Part shown: positions 52,805 through 61,685 of the stretch, piece after piece
Position numbering within the stretch: position 1 is the stretch's first letter
Layout: the number at the start of each line of letters is the position of its first letter
Origin: Streptomyces sp. PsTaAH-137
GTDB lineage: Bacteria > Actinomycetota > Actinomycetes > Streptomycetales > Streptomycetaceae
NCBI RefSeq assembly: GCF_003259365.1
Contig: NZ_QLLY01000001.1
Span: forward strand, 372,001-436,000
DNA length: 64,000 nucleotides
Direction of reading: 5' to 3'
Translations under genes and position numbers: made by a program
Notes under the pieces: model-generated
What the model saw: the letters and a program-made list of their open reading frames with translations, nothing else
What the model was told of the DNA's origin: nothing
Databases searched by the model: none

Positions 52805-53748
52805 GCGTCGGCTCCCTGGAGTGCGGTGGCGCGGGCGGCCATGGCCTCGGCCATCCGCAGGGCCGCGCTGGTCATGATGTCGAGGTTCCCGGCGTACGCC
52901 GGAAGGTAGTGGGCGGCGCCCTCGACCTCCAGGAAGACGGACACCTGGTGGGTGACCGGAGCCCGGGTGAGGGTGTGCACGGGCTGGTCGGCGGGGACCG
53001 GCGCGATCTGCACCCGCTGCTTGAGGCGGTAGCCCGGCACGTACGCCGACACCTCCTCGACCCGTCGCGCGACGGCCGCGCGGATCGCGTCGTGGGTGGC
53101 CTCGTCGGGCGCGTCCACCAGCGCGAGGACGGTGTCGCGCATGATCAGCGGCGGCTCCGCCGGGTTCAGGACGATGACGGCCTTGCCGCGCTCGGCGCCG
53201 CCGACCGTCTCGATGGCGTGGCTGGTCGTCTCGGTGAACTCGTCGATGTTCGCGCGGGTGCCGGGACCGGCGCTCTTCGACGCGATCGAGGCGACGATCT
53301 CCGCGTACGGGACCGGCGCGGCCGAGGAGATCGCCGCGACGATCGGCACGGTGGCCTGGCCGCCGCACGTCACCATGTTCACGTTGTCCGCGCCGACGTG
53401 GTCGTCCAGGTTGACCGCCGGGATCACCATCGGGCCGATGACGGCGGGGGTCAGGTCGACGAGCTGCTTGCCGTACGGGGCGAGCGCGGCGGCGTTCGCG
53501 ACGTGGGCCTTCGCGGAGGTGGCGTCGAAGACGATGGCGATGTCCGCGAAGCCGTCCATCGCGATGAGCCCCTGGACGCCCTCGGCGGTCACGGGAACGC
53601 CGAGGCGCTTGGCGCGGGCGAGCCCGTCGGACGCGGGGTCGATGCCGACCATCGCGCCCATCTCCAGGGTGTCCGAGGTCCGGAGCACCTTGATCATCAG
53701 GTCGGTGCCGATGTTGCCCGAGCCGATGACGGCGACCTTGGTCTTCAT
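52801..53748 (-). CDS. mhpF: acetaldehyde dehydrogenase, acylating (MhpF-like)
   Basis: 315 residues. NAD motif [12 protein letters not shown], catalytic-Cys segment [14 protein letters not shown], and [13 protein letters not shown]. Converts acetaldehyde, NAD+ and CoA to acetyl-CoA in complex with the aldolase. ATG 53748, 3 bp from the mhpD stop. Confidence 0.95.
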   Translation of the reverse strand: MKTKVAVIGSGNIGTDLMIKVLRTSDTLEMGAMVGIDPASDGLARAKRLGVPVTAEGVQGLIAMDGFADIAIVFDATSAKAHVANAAALAPYGKQLVDLTPAVIGPMVIPAVNLDDHVGADNVNMVTCGGQATVPIVAAISSAAPVPYAEIVASIASKSAGPGTRANIDEFTETTSHAIETVGGAERGKAVIVLNPAEPPLIMRDTVLALVDAPDEATHDAIRAAVARRVEEVSAYVPGYRLKQRVQIAPVPADQPVHTLTRAPVTHQVSVFLEVEGAAHYLPAYAGNLDIMTSAALRMAEAMAARATALQGADA

Positions 53749-53751
53749 GCT

Positions 53752-54588
53752 TCAGGCTCCTTCGCTGCTGGAGTCGGTGGCGTCACTGGAGTCGTGGAAG
53801 CGGACCGAGACGGAGCCGAGTCCGCTGATGTCGGCGGTGAACACGTCCCCGGCCGCCGCGGGCACCATCGGGCCGAGCGCGCCGGACAGGACGACCTGGC
53901 TCGCGCGCAGCGGATCGCCGACCTCGCGCGCGGTCCGGGCGAGCCAGCCGAGCGCGGCGAGCGGATCGCCCAGGCAGGCCGAGCCGTCACCGCTGGAGAC
54001 GGTCTCGTCGTGCCGCTTCAGCGTCATCGTGGCCGTGACCGGCTCGAACTCCGAAAGGGGCTTGGCCGGGCCGCCGATGACGTAGAGCGCGGAGGAGCCG
54101 TTGTCGGCGACGGTGTCACCGAAGCTGATGTCCCAGTCGGCGATCCGGCTGTCCACGATCTCCAGGGCGGGCACCGCCTCGGCCACCGCGGCCCGGATCT
54201 GCGCGTCGTCGAGGGGACCGTCGGAGAGGTCCGCGCCCAGGACGAACGCGATCTCCGCCTCGACCTTCGGCTGGAGGAGGTCCCCGAGCGGTACGGACGC
54301 GCCGTCCGCGACGCTCATGTCGGCGAACAACACTCCGAAGTCCGGCCGGTCCACACCCAGTTGCCGCTGCACGGCAGGCGAGGTGAGGCCGATCTTGCGG
54401 CCGGTGACCCGGGCGCCCGCTTCGAGGCGGCGCGCGGTGAGCAGCTCCTGGACGGCGTAGGCCGCCCGCACGTCGTCCCTGCCGATCAGATCGCGGACCG
54501 GGGCGCAGGGCACGCGGTCCGCGGCGGCCTGCAGCAACCGCTGTGCCGCCTGGGCGACGGCGTCGTCGCCGGGGGAAATCTCGTTCAT
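53752..54588 (-). CDS. mhpD: 2-hydroxypenta-2,4-dienoate hydratase (MhpD-like)
   Basis: 278 residues. Fumarylacetoacetase-like fold: [36 protein letters not shown] (metal-binding Glu residues) and [11 protein letters not shown]. Hydrates 2-hydroxypentadienoate to 4-hydroxy-2-oxovalerate. First gene of the mhpD-F-E unit. ATG 54588; a dyad at 54630-54650 lies about 42 bp before it. Confidence 0.94.
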   Translation of the reverse strand: MNEISPGDDAVAQAAQRLLQAAADRVPCAPVRDLIGRDDVRAAYAVQELLTARRLEAGARVTGRKIGLTSPAVQRQLGVDRPDFGVLFADMSVADGASVPLGDLLQPKVEAEIAFVLGADLSDGPLDDAQIRAAVAEAVPALEIVDSRIADWDISFGDTVADNGSSALYVIGGPAKPLSEFEPVTATMTLKRHDETVSSGDGSACLGDPLAALGWLARTAREVGDPLRASQVVLSGALGPMVPAAAGDVFTADISGLGSVSVRFHDSSDATDSSSEGA

Positions 54589-54629
54589 GCCCTCAGCTTG
54601 GACACCGGGGTCGCCCGGCGCCCAGGAAA

Positions 54630-54650
54630 GAGTTCCGTCCGGCGGAACTC
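54630..54650. promoter_or_regulatory. 21-bp dyad, candidate IclR operator before mhpD
   Basis: GAGTTCCG-TCCGG-CGGAACTC is a perfect 8-bp inverted repeat with a 5-bp centre. TTCCG-N5-CGGAA resembles operators of IclR-family regulators. It is 42 bp from mhpD and just after the IclR gene's stop, the expected place for operon control. Confidence 0.6.
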
Positions 54651-54666
54651 GGGCCGGATCCGCGGA

Positions 54667-55431
54667 TCAGTGGCCGCGCAGCTCGGCGCGCCGTCCGAGT
54701 GTCGCCGAGATCCCCGCGGCGGCCGCGCGCACGCTGGTGGCGTGCCGGGCGGGCTGGAACCGGTGCACGGGGCCGGTCACGCTGACCGCCGCCACGATCT
54801 CGTCCGCCGGGCCGAAGACCCCGGCCGCGACGCACACGATGCCGACCGCCGACTCCTCGTACTCGAAGGCCACGCCCTTGGTGACGATGTCGGACAGCTG
54901 GCGCGACAGCACGTCGACGTGGGTGATGGTGCGGGGCGCCTTGCGCTCCAGGGGTCCGCTCAGAGTGGCCTCGCGGACCTCGGCCGGGGCGTGGGCGAGC
55001 AGCACCTTGCCGAGCGCCGTGGCGTGCAGCGGCATCCGCCCGCCGAGCCGCGACGGCGAGTCGGCCTGCTGGTGGCCGCCCATCTTGGCGACGTAGACGA
55101 CCTCCGAGCCCTCGCGCGTGCCGAGGTGCACCAGCTCGTGGGTGCGCACGTACAGGTCCTCCAGGAACGGCGTCGCCACTTCGAGCAGTCCTCGCTCGAC
55201 CGACGCGCGCATCCCCAGCTCGAAGACGAGCCCGGACAGGCGGTAGCGGCCCTGGACGCGGTCGAGCAGCCGGGCCGCCACCAGGTCGCCGAGCACCCGG
55301 TGCAGGGTGCTCTTCGCGAAGTCGGTGCGCCGCTGGAGTTCGGCGAAGCCGAGGGTGGTGTCCTCGACGGTGAAGGCCTGGAGCACCGTGAGGGCCTTGC
55401 CCAGGACGCCGCTCGGCGCGTCGTCGCTCAA
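54667..55431 (-). CDS. IclR-family transcriptional regulator, probable mhp regulator
   Basis: 254 residues from TTG 55431 (AAGGA about 8 nt upstream); longer in-frame starts lack support. N-terminal winged HTH (LGKALTVLQAF; LQRRTDFAKSTLHRVLGDLV) and a GAF-like IclR effector domain (VHLGTREGSEVVYVAKMGG, PLHATALGKVLLAHAP). It is 78 bp upstream of mhpD on the same strand; hpp/mhp operons in actinobacteria are known to use IclR activators. It is the natural candidate to bind the 54630-54650 dyad. Confidence 0.9.
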   Translation of the reverse strand: MSDDAPSGVLGKALTVLQAFTVEDTTLGFAELQRRTDFAKSTLHRVLGDLVAARLLDRVQGRYRLSGLVFELGMRASVERGLLEVATPFLEDLYVRTHELVHLGTREGSEVVYVAKMGGHQQADSPSRLGGRMPLHATALGKVLLAHAPAEVREATLSGPLERKAPRTITHVDVLSRQLSDIVTKGVAFEYEESAVGIVCVAAGVFGPADEIVAAVSVTGPVHRFQPARHATSVRAAAAGISATLGRRAELRGH

Positions 55432-55462
55432 GGGGTCGTCCTTCCTCAGATGCCGAACGCTG

Positions 55463-55534
55463 CGACATGTCGACTTTACGGGAGCATGCGCGCGCCCCTG
55501 GAGTGACGTTCTGTCACCACCGCGCCCGTAGACT
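55463..55534. promoter_or_regulatory. divergent IclR-IclR promoter region with dyads
   Basis: Three elements: a palindrome CGACATGTCG (55463-55472), TAAAGT on the minus strand as possible -10 (55478-55473), and GTGAC-N5-GTCAC (55503-55517). TAGACT (55529-55534) ends 6 nt before the ATG of the plus-strand IclR gene, so that mRNA may be leaderless. Confidence 0.45.
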
Positions 55535-55540
55535 GGGCCG

Positions 55541-56269
55541 ATGAGCGACAACGAGGCGGGGGCGGACGACCGGAAGGCCGGGCGGGGGAGCGGCGCGGCG
55601 GGCAAGGCCGTCGGCTCGCAGACGCTCGCGCGCGGACTGCTCGCCCTCGAACTGGTCGCCGCACAGCCCCAGGGCCTCGCCGTACAGGACGTGGCGCAGC
55701 GGCTCGGCGTCCACCGCACCATCGCCTACCGGATCCTGGTCACGCTCGCCGAGCGTCATCTCGTCGTCCGGGCCGCCGACGGCCGCTACCGCGCGGGCTC
55801 CGGCACGGTCACCCTGGCGCGCGGCTACGCGGCGGGCGTCCGCGAGGCCGCCCTGCCGGTGCTGCGCCGCACCGCCGACGAGCTGGGCGCCACGGTCGCG
55901 CTGATCTCGGCGGAGGGCGACGAGGCCGTGGCGGTCGCGGTGGTCGAGCCCTGGTCCGTGGACTACCACCTCAGCTACCGGGTCGGCAGCCGCCACCCCG
56001 TCGGGACCGGCGCCGCGGGCCTGGCCCTCGCCGCCCTGCGCGCACCCGCCGAGGACGAGTCGCCGGAGGTCGCGCAGGCCCGCGAGCAGGGCTACGCCCA
56101 GACGTTCGGCCAGGTCGAGCCCGGCGCGTACGGGGTCGCCGTGCCCCTGCGCATGGCGGACCCGGCCCTGCACATGTGCGTCAACCTGATCACCTCGCGG
56201 GAGGACGTGGCGCGCGGCTCCATCGCCGCGATGCGCGCCGTCGCCGAGGAGATCTCCGCGCTGGGCTGA
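55541..56269 (+). CDS. IclR-family transcriptional regulator (second)
   Basis: 242 residues. HTH at about 28-75 (LARGLLALELVAAQPQGLAV; RLGVHRTIAYRILVTLAERH) and an IclR effector domain with HPVGTGAAGLALAAL. Its N-terminal 25 residues are Gly/Ala-rich. Divergent from the mhp-linked IclR gene across about 110 bp. May control the MHS transporter downstream, itself, or mhp genes; not determinable. Confidence 0.9.
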   Translation: MSDNEAGADDRKAGRGSGAAGKAVGSQTLARGLLALELVAAQPQGLAVQDVAQRLGVHRTIAYRILVTLAERHLVVRAADGRYRAGSGTVTLARGYAAGVREAALPVLRRTADELGATVALISAEGDEAVAVAVVEPWSVDYHLSYRVGSRHPVGTGAAGLALAALRAPAEDESPEVAQAREQGYAQTFGQVEPGAYGVAVPLRMADPALHMCVNLITSREDVARGSIAAMRAVAEEISALG

Positions 56270-56288
56270 CCTCCGCCGTACCGCTTCC

Positions 56289-56314
56289 AGGCCCCCGCAG
56301 CGATGTGGGGGCCT
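56289..56314 (+). terminator. hairpin after second iclR
   Basis: AGGCCCCC (56289-56296) with GGGGGCCT (56307-56314), 10-nt loop. No T-run, as usual in Streptomyces. Confidence 0.7.
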
Positions 56315-56340
56315 GCGGCGTTTCCGCACCCGGGCCGCTT

Positions 56341-56368
56341 TGATCGATCATCCGGGCAGCTCTTGACA
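56341..56368. promoter_or_regulatory. palindrome and -35-like element before the MHS transporter
   Basis: TGATCGATCA (56341-56350) is a perfect 10-bp palindrome and TTGACA (56363-56368) a perfect -35. No matching -10 is obvious at 16-19 bp. The transporter ATG is 143 bp further. Confidence 0.35.
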
Positions 56369-56511
56369 CTCTGTGAGGCCGCCCGCAAGGTGTTCGCTAT
56401 CTACAAGTGCTTGTGCGGAAAATGCACACACCTTCGCGTCGTGGCCGTGGACGATCCGGCCGCACCCCGCGTGCACCCCCTCCGCAGCGCACCGAACCCC
56501 CGGAGCCGCAG

Positions 56512-57870
56512 ATGCCCACCCACGACGCTGCGCGTCGCGCCCAGTCACGGCGGATCGCCCTGTCCAGCTTTGTCGGCAGCGCCATCGAGTTCTACGACTT
56601 CCTGCTGTACGGCGCCGCCGCCTCGCTCGTCTTCAACGAGCTGTTCTTCACCGACCTGAACGCGCTGGCCGGCACCATCGCCGCCTTCGGCACCCTCGCC
56701 GTCGGCTACGTCGCGCGACCGCTCGGCGGCATCGTCTTCGGGCACTTCGGCGACCGCGTCGGCCGCAAGTCGATGCTCGTACTGACCATGACCCTGATGG
56801 CGCTCGCCAGCTTCGCCATCGGCCTGCTGCCCACCTACGGCACCATCGGCATCTGGGCACCGGTGCTGCTCGTCGTCTGCCGCCTGGTGCAGGGCGTCGC
56901 CGTCGGCGGCGAGTGGGGCGGCGCCGCCCTGATGGCCATGGAGCACGCGAGTACCGAGCGCCGCGGCCTGATGGCCTCCTTCGCGAACATGGGCGGCCCG
57001 GCCGGTGCCGTGCTCGCCACCGCCGTCTTCGCCGGATTCTCCGCGCTGCCCGAGGACCAGTTCCTCGCCTGGGGCTGGCGCGTGCCGTTCCTGCTCAGCC
57101 TGCTGCTCATGGCGATCGGCCTGTTCATCCGGCTGAAGGTCACCGAGAGCCCCGTGTTCGCCGAGGCTCAGCGGCGGGCCGCCGAGGAACCGGCCGCGAA
57201 GCAGGAGGCGCCCCTGTTCACCGTGTTGCGCCGCTACCGCAGGAACATCGTCCTGTCCTGCCTCGGCGGCTGCGCGGCCCTCGTGCTTCAGTCACTGCTC
57301 GCCACCTTCATGCTCACCTACGCCACCGGCGCCGGCTTCGAGCGCTCCACCGTGCTGCTCGCCCAGACGGTCTCCTCGGCACTGCACATCTTCACCATCC
57401 CCGCGTTCGCGATCCTCTCGGACCGGGTGGGCCGCCGCCCGGTCATGATCACCGGCGCGCTGGTCACCGCGGCGGCCGCGTTCCCGCTGTTCGCCCTGGT
57501 CAACAGCGGCTCGGTGGCACTCCTGTTCGCGGCGTACATCATCGGCAACCCGATCCTCCAGGCGTCCATGTACGGGCCGATGGCGGCGTTCGTCAGCGAG
57601 ATGTTCGGCACCCGCGCCCGCTACACCGGCGCCTCCCTCGGCTACCAGCTCGCCTCCACCCTCGGGGCGGGCACGGCGCCGCTCATCGCCAGCAGCCTGC
57701 TCGCCGCAGCGGGCGGTGGCACTCACTCGGGCTGGGTCAGCGTCTATCTGATCGGCGTCTGCCTGGTCAGCGCGGCGGCCATCGCGCTGACCAAGGAGTC
57801 GCACCGCACGGACATCACGGACGGCACGCCCGCGGTGCCGCTGCCCGTCCGGGAGCCGGCCCGCAATTGA
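56512..57870 (+). CDS. MFS transporter, metabolite:H+ symporter (MHS) family
   Basis: 452 residues from ATG 56512 (GGAG 7 nt upstream). About twelve transmembrane helices; signature RPLGGIVFGHFGDRVGRKSM between helices 2 and 3 and GVAVGGEWGGAALMAMEHA. MHS members (ShiA, PcaT, citrate and benzoate-type carriers) import organic acids. Beside the mhp genes it is a likely uptake system for phenylpropionate-type acids, but the link is by position only. Confidence 0.9.
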   Translation: MPTHDAARRAQSRRIALSSFVGSAIEFYDFLLYGAAASLVFNELFFTDLNALAGTIAAFGTLAVGYVARPLGGIVFGHFGDRVGRKSMLVLTMTLMALASFAIGLLPTYGTIGIWAPVLLVVCRLVQGVAVGGEWGGAALMAMEHASTERRGLMASFANMGGPAGAVLATAVFAGFSALPEDQFLAWGWRVPFLLSLLLMAIGLFIRLKVTESPVFAEAQRRAAEEPAAKQEAPLFTVLRRYRRNIVLSCLGGCAALVLQSLLATFMLTYATGAGFERSTVLLAQTVSSALHIFTIPAFAILSDRVGRRPVMITGALVTAAAAFPLFALVNSGSVALLFAAYIIGNPILQASMYGPMAAFVSEMFGTRARYTGASLGYQLASTLGAGTAPLIASSLLAAAGGGTHSGWVSVYLIGVCLVSAAAIALTKESHRTDITDGTPAVPLPVREPARN

Positions 57871-57906
57871 CGCGGCGTCGGATCCTCGGCTCCTCGGCCC
57901 GTCGGC

Positions 57907-58260
57907 TCAGAAGAACGTCTTGTCCCAGTCGCCCGCGACCAGCGCGCGGACCGCGTGCTCGAAGCCGTGGCCGACGCGCTGGAAGCCCGCGTCCCCGTAG
58001 GTGAGGATGTCGCCGTTCTCCGCGAGCAGCACGGCCTCCTCGGTGGAGAACACGGTGCCGACCAGCAGGACGGGGGAGCCGAGCCGCTTGCCGAGGATCC
58101 GTACGGTCCGGGGGGTGGCGTGCGTGGACTCCCGCGTCGTCTCCACGGATGTCGTCAGGGTCTGCTCCCGCTGCCGCCACATCCAGGCCACGGTGATCTC
58201 GCCATACTGCTCCAGGACGCGGTGGAGGCGCCCCGCACGGGTTCGTTCCGGACTCTTCAC
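57907..58260 (-). CDS. hypothetical protein, possibly SUKH-3-like
   Basis: 117 residues from GTG 58260. The C-terminal half (VFSTEEAVLLAENGDILTYG, then a conserved-looking GFEHAVRALVAGDWDKTFF) resembles SUKH-3/SMI1-like immunity proteins, but the match is weak. No toxin gene is next to it. Divergent from the P450 cluster. Not recognised with confidence. Confidence 0.5.
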   Translation of the reverse strand: MKSPERTRAGRLHRVLEQYGEITVAWMWRQREQTLTTSVETTRESTHATPRTVRILGKRLGSPVLLVGTVFSTEEAVLLAENGDILTYGDAGFQRVGHGFEHAVRALVAGDWDKTFF

Positions 58261-58346
58261 GACGGAATCGAGCCATCCGCTTGCCTAATGCAGGCGTTTT
58301 AACTTGAGTGGAGGGCGAGCCCGGAACCTACGTCGGAGGCCATCAC

Positions 58347-59591
58347 ATGCCCCAAGGGACCACGGACGAAGAGGCAGTTCGGCGATACCCGTTCCCCCAG
58401 CCGGCGGCGCTCGACGCCCCGGCCGAGTGGGCGCGGATGCGGCAGGAGTGCCCGGTGGCGCGGGTGACCCTGCCCAGCGGCGACGAAGCGACCCTGCTCA
58501 CCCGCTACGAGCACGTCCGCTCGGCCCTGAGCGATCCCCGGCTGAGCCGCGAGGGCGTCGCGAACGAGGACGCCGCGCGGGTCGCCGAGGGGGAGGGGGA
58601 CATCTTCAACAGCCCGATGGCGCGCACCCTCAACGCCGTGGGCCACGAACGATGGCGCAGGCTCCTCGGCCGCTGGTTCACCGCCAGGCGGATCCGGGCG
58701 CTGCGCCCCGACATGGAGCGGGTCACGGAGCGCCTGATCGACGAGATGACCGCACGGCCGGGCCCCGCCGACCTGGTGTCCGCACTCGCCTTCCCGTTCC
58801 CCGTGTACGTCATCTGCGCCATGCTCGGCGTGCCGGAGCGCGACCGGGACGCCTTCAAGAACTGGTCGGACGCCTTCCTGAGCGTGACGAAGTACAGCGC
58901 CGCCGACATGGCCGCGGCGCAGCGCGAGTTCGCCGCCTACATGACGGAGCTGATCGCCGCCAAGCGGGCCGCTCTCGACGCAGGCCGGGTGACCGAGGGC
59001 GAGGAGGACCTGCTCACCCTGCTGCTCACGACGCCCGACAGCGAGGGCGCCGTCCTGCCCGACGACGCGCTCGTCGCCACCGGACAGGCCCTGCTCCTCG
59101 CCGGGCACGAGACCACCGCCGGATTCATCGGCGTGATGGTCGCCCAGCTCCTGTCCGACCGAGGCCGCTGGGAGCGACTGCTGACGGACCGTTCCCTGAT
59201 CAGGCCCGCGGTCGAGGAAGTCCTGCGGATCGACCCGAGCAACGGGTTCGGCATGGTCCGCTACGTCCACGAGGACATCGAGTTCGGCGAGGAACTGGTA
59301 CCACGGGGAACCACCGTCGTGTGCAGCATGTCCGCCGCCAACCGCGACGAGCGCGCCTTCACCGACGCCGCGAGCATGGACCTCACCCGCTCCCCGAACC
59401 CGCATCTGACCTTCGGTGCGGGCCCGCACTCCTGCCTCGGCCAGCCCCTGGCCCGCACCGAGATGCAGACCGTCCTCGACGTACTGCTGCGCCGCCTGCC
59501 CGGTCTGGAACTCGCCGTGGAACGCGGTGAGTTGCGCCAAGTCGAGGGGCTGCTGACCGGGCCGCTGCGCGAACTGCCGGTGACCTGGTGA
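58347..59591 (+). CDS. cytochrome P450 (first of the P450-ferredoxin cluster)
   Basis: 414 residues from ATG 58347 (GGAGG 8 nt upstream). Heme loop FGAGPHSCLG (356-365, Cys363), I-helix AGHETT (252-257), K-helix EEVLR (290-294). All catalytic elements are intact. Class I bacterial enzyme needing ferredoxin; the Fd and reductase genes follow. Its stop overlaps the TetR start. Substrate unknown. Confidence 0.93.
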   Translation: MPQGTTDEEAVRRYPFPQPAALDAPAEWARMRQECPVARVTLPSGDEATLLTRYEHVRSALSDPRLSREGVANEDAARVAEGEGDIFNSPMARTLNAVGHERWRRLLGRWFTARRIRALRPDMERVTERLIDEMTARPGPADLVSALAFPFPVYVICAMLGVPERDRDAFKNWSDAFLSVTKYSAADMAAAQREFAAYMTELIAAKRAALDAGRVTEGEEDLLTLLLTTPDSEGAVLPDDALVATGQALLLAGHETTAGFIGVMVAQLLSDRGRWERLLTDRSLIRPAVEEVLRIDPSNGFGMVRYVHEDIEFGEELVPRGTTVVCSMSAANRDERAFTDAASMDLTRSPNPHLTFGAGPHSCLGQPLARTEMQTVLDVLLRRLPGLELAVERGELRQVEGLLTGPLRELPVTW

Positions 59592-60256
59592 CCCTCCCCG
59601 CCGAGCGGACGGCGGCCCGGCCCGGCGCGCGCTCCATCGAGACACGGCAGGCCATCGTGGCCGCGGCCGAGCGGCTCTACGCGGAGCGCGGCATCGCGGG
59701 CGTCTCCAACCGGCAGATCAGCGAGGCGGCCGGGCAGGGCAACGTGGCCGCGGTCGGCTACCACTTCGGCTCGAAGACCGAGCTGGTCCGCGCGATCCTG
59801 GCGCACCACTCCGCGGCCGCCGAGTCCGTCCGCCAGGACATGCTCGACGCCATCGACGACCCCGACGACGTCCGCGCCTGGGTCGAGTGCCTGGTGCGGC
59901 CCGTGCCGGAATACCTCGCGGGACTCGACGGACCGTCCTGGTACGCGCGGTTCTCCGCCCAGCTCATGACGGACCCCGCGCTCAGAGCGGTGCTCACCGA
60001 CGACGCCCTGAACCGCGGGCCCGTCGCCGCCGTCCTGAGCGGACTCGGCCGGCTCCTCGGCCGGATCCCTCCCGAAGTACGCCGCAGCCGCGGGGAGATG
60101 GCGTCGTACCTCATCACCCACACCTGCGCCGAGCACGAAGGACGGGTGGCGCGCGGAGAGGCGCCGCCGGCCTCCTGGCGCGAGACGGCCACGCTCCTCA
60201 CCGACGCCGTCAGCGGCATGTTCGCCGCGCCCGCGACCCCCACACCCAAGGAGTGA
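59588..60256 (+). CDS. TetR-family transcriptional regulator
   Basis: 222 residues. N-terminal HTH (about 18-62; RQAIVAAAERLYAERGIAGVSNRQISEAAG, then GYHFGSKTELV). GTG 59588 overlaps the P450 stop (GTGA), so it is inside the operon, and is likely to repress it. The quasi-dyad GCCT-N5-AGGC at about 58282-58294 before the first P450 is a possible operator. Confidence 0.9.
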   Translation: MTLPAERTAARPGARSIETRQAIVAAAERLYAERGIAGVSNRQISEAAGQGNVAAVGYHFGSKTELVRAILAHHSAAAESVRQDMLDAIDDPDDVRAWVECLVRPVPEYLAGLDGPSWYARFSAQLMTDPALRAVLTDDALNRGPVAAVLSGLGRLLGRIPPEVRRSRGEMASYLITHTCAEHEGRVARGEAPPASWRETATLLTDAVSGMFAAPATPTPKE

Positions 60257-60260
60257 CCCC

Positions 60261-60461
60261 ATGAAGATCACTGTCGACGAGGGCAAGTGCTGCGGCGCGG
60301 GCCAGTGCGTCCTGATCGCACCCGAGGTCTTCGACCAGCGCGACGACGACGGCATCGTGATCCTGCTCGACGCCGAACCGCCCGCGGAGCGGCACGCGTC
60401 GGTCGACGAGGCCGCGAGCGTCTGCCCCGCCGCGGCCATCGAACTCCGCGAGAACGCGTGA
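60261..60461 (+). CDS. [3Fe-4S] ferredoxin
   Basis: 66 residues. Cluster ligands Cys10, Cys16 and Cys55 (KCCGAGQC; SVCPAAAI), the pattern of P450-partner ferredoxins; Cys11 is in the position that would be a fourth ligand in 4Fe versions. Starts 4 bp after the TetR stop and overlaps the reductase gene by GTGA. Electron carrier to the flanking P450s. Confidence 0.94.
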   Translation: MKITVDEGKCCGAGQCVLIAPEVFDQRDDDGIVILLDAEPPAERHASVDEAASVCPAAAIELRENA

Positions 60462-61642
60462 CGGCGCCGTCGAGCGTCCTCGTCGTCGGCGCGTCGGCCG
60501 CCGGACTCGCCACCGTGCAGACCCTGCGGCGCAAGGGATACACGGGGCGCGTCACGGTGCTCGGCGCGGAACGGCACCCGCCCTACGACCGGCCGCCGCT
60601 GTCCAAGCAGCTCCTCGCCGGAACCTGGCAGCCCGAACAGACGCACTTGCGAAGGCCGTCCGACCTGGCGGCCCTCGACGCCGAGTTCCTGCTCGGCGAC
60701 CGGGCCGTCTCGCTCGACGCGGCGCGACGCGGCGTCCGTACGGAGACGGGCCGGGAACTGGCCGCCGACGCCGTGGTGATCGCCACCGGCGCGACCCCGC
60801 GCTCCCTGCCCGCCGAAGGCCCGACGGACCGCGTGCACACGCTGCGCACCGTCGACGACGCGCTCGCGCTGCGCACCCGGCTGCTGGAACACGGACGTAC
60901 GGTCGTCGTGGGCGACGGGGTGCTCGGCGCGGAGATCGCCGCGACCGCCCGTACCCTCGGCGTGGACGTCACCCTCGTCGGACCGCAGCAAACACTCATG
61001 CAGGCCCAACTCGGCTCCGAAGTGGGCCAGTTGCTGACCGAGCTGCATCGCGGACACGGCACCCGGCTGCTCCTCGGAACCGCGGTCGCCGGTACGGACT
61101 TCGCGGCGACCGGCGGCGGAGTCCGCCTGGCCGACGGTGAACTGCTGGCCACGCCGGTCGCGGTCGTCGCCGTGGGCTGCGTGCCCGAGACGGCGTGGCT
61201 CGACGGCAGCGGCCTGGACCTCGGCGACGGCGTGCTCTGCGACGTGAACGGGCGTGCGGCCGAAGGAATTTACGCCGTCGGGGACGTCGCCCGCTGGACC
61301 GATCCGGCCACCGGGGCCCCGCGCCGACTGGAGAACCGGACCAACGCCACGGACCAGGCCGCGACCGTCGCCACCCGGATCCTCGGCGGCCCCCGGCGGC
61401 ACGCCCCCGTGCCGTACTTCTGGACCGACCAGTTCGACGCCCGGATCCATGTGCACGGACTGCCCTTCCCCGAAGCCGAGTTGACGGTCCTGGAGGGAAG
61501 CCTCGACGCCCACCGCTTCGTCGCCGCCTACCGGCATCAGGACCGCACCCTGGCCGTCCTCGGCTGGAACATGCCCAAGCAGGCCCGGCAGCACCGGGCG
61601 CGACTCCTGGAGACTCCGGCCGCCGACGAGCCCGCCGCGTAG
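60458..61642 (+). CDS. FAD-dependent ferredoxin reductase
   Basis: 394 residues. Two dinucleotide-binding folds: FAD motif VVGASAAGLATVQTLR, then NAD(P) motif VVVGDGVLGAEIAATA and the second FAD motif GIYAVGDVARW. RPPLSKQLL is typical of the BphA4/PdR group of oxygenase-coupled reductases. Reduces the adjacent ferredoxin with NAD(P)H. GTG 60458. Followed by nine C (61656-61664) before the next P450. Confidence 0.93.
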   Translation: MTAPSSVLVVGASAAGLATVQTLRRKGYTGRVTVLGAERHPPYDRPPLSKQLLAGTWQPEQTHLRRPSDLAALDAEFLLGDRAVSLDAARRGVRTETGRELAADAVVIATGATPRSLPAEGPTDRVHTLRTVDDALALRTRLLEHGRTVVVGDGVLGAEIAATARTLGVDVTLVGPQQTLMQAQLGSEVGQLLTELHRGHGTRLLLGTAVAGTDFAATGGGVRLADGELLATPVAVVAVGCVPETAWLDGSGLDLGDGVLCDVNGRAAEGIYAVGDVARWTDPATGAPRRLENRTNATDQAATVATRILGGPRRHAPVPYFWTDQFDARIHVHGLPFPEAELTVLEGSLDAHRFVAAYRHQDRTLAVLGWNMPKQARQHRARLLETPAADEPAA

Positions 61643-61685
61643 CACCGCCCGCCTGCCCCCCCCCACCGCATCGCGAGGTTCCGAC

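Noticed and set aside
61656..61664. C9 homopolymer before the last P450, as a phase-variation site
   Set aside because: It lies in a spacer, not in a coding frame or between -35 and -10, and short C-runs are common in this DNA.
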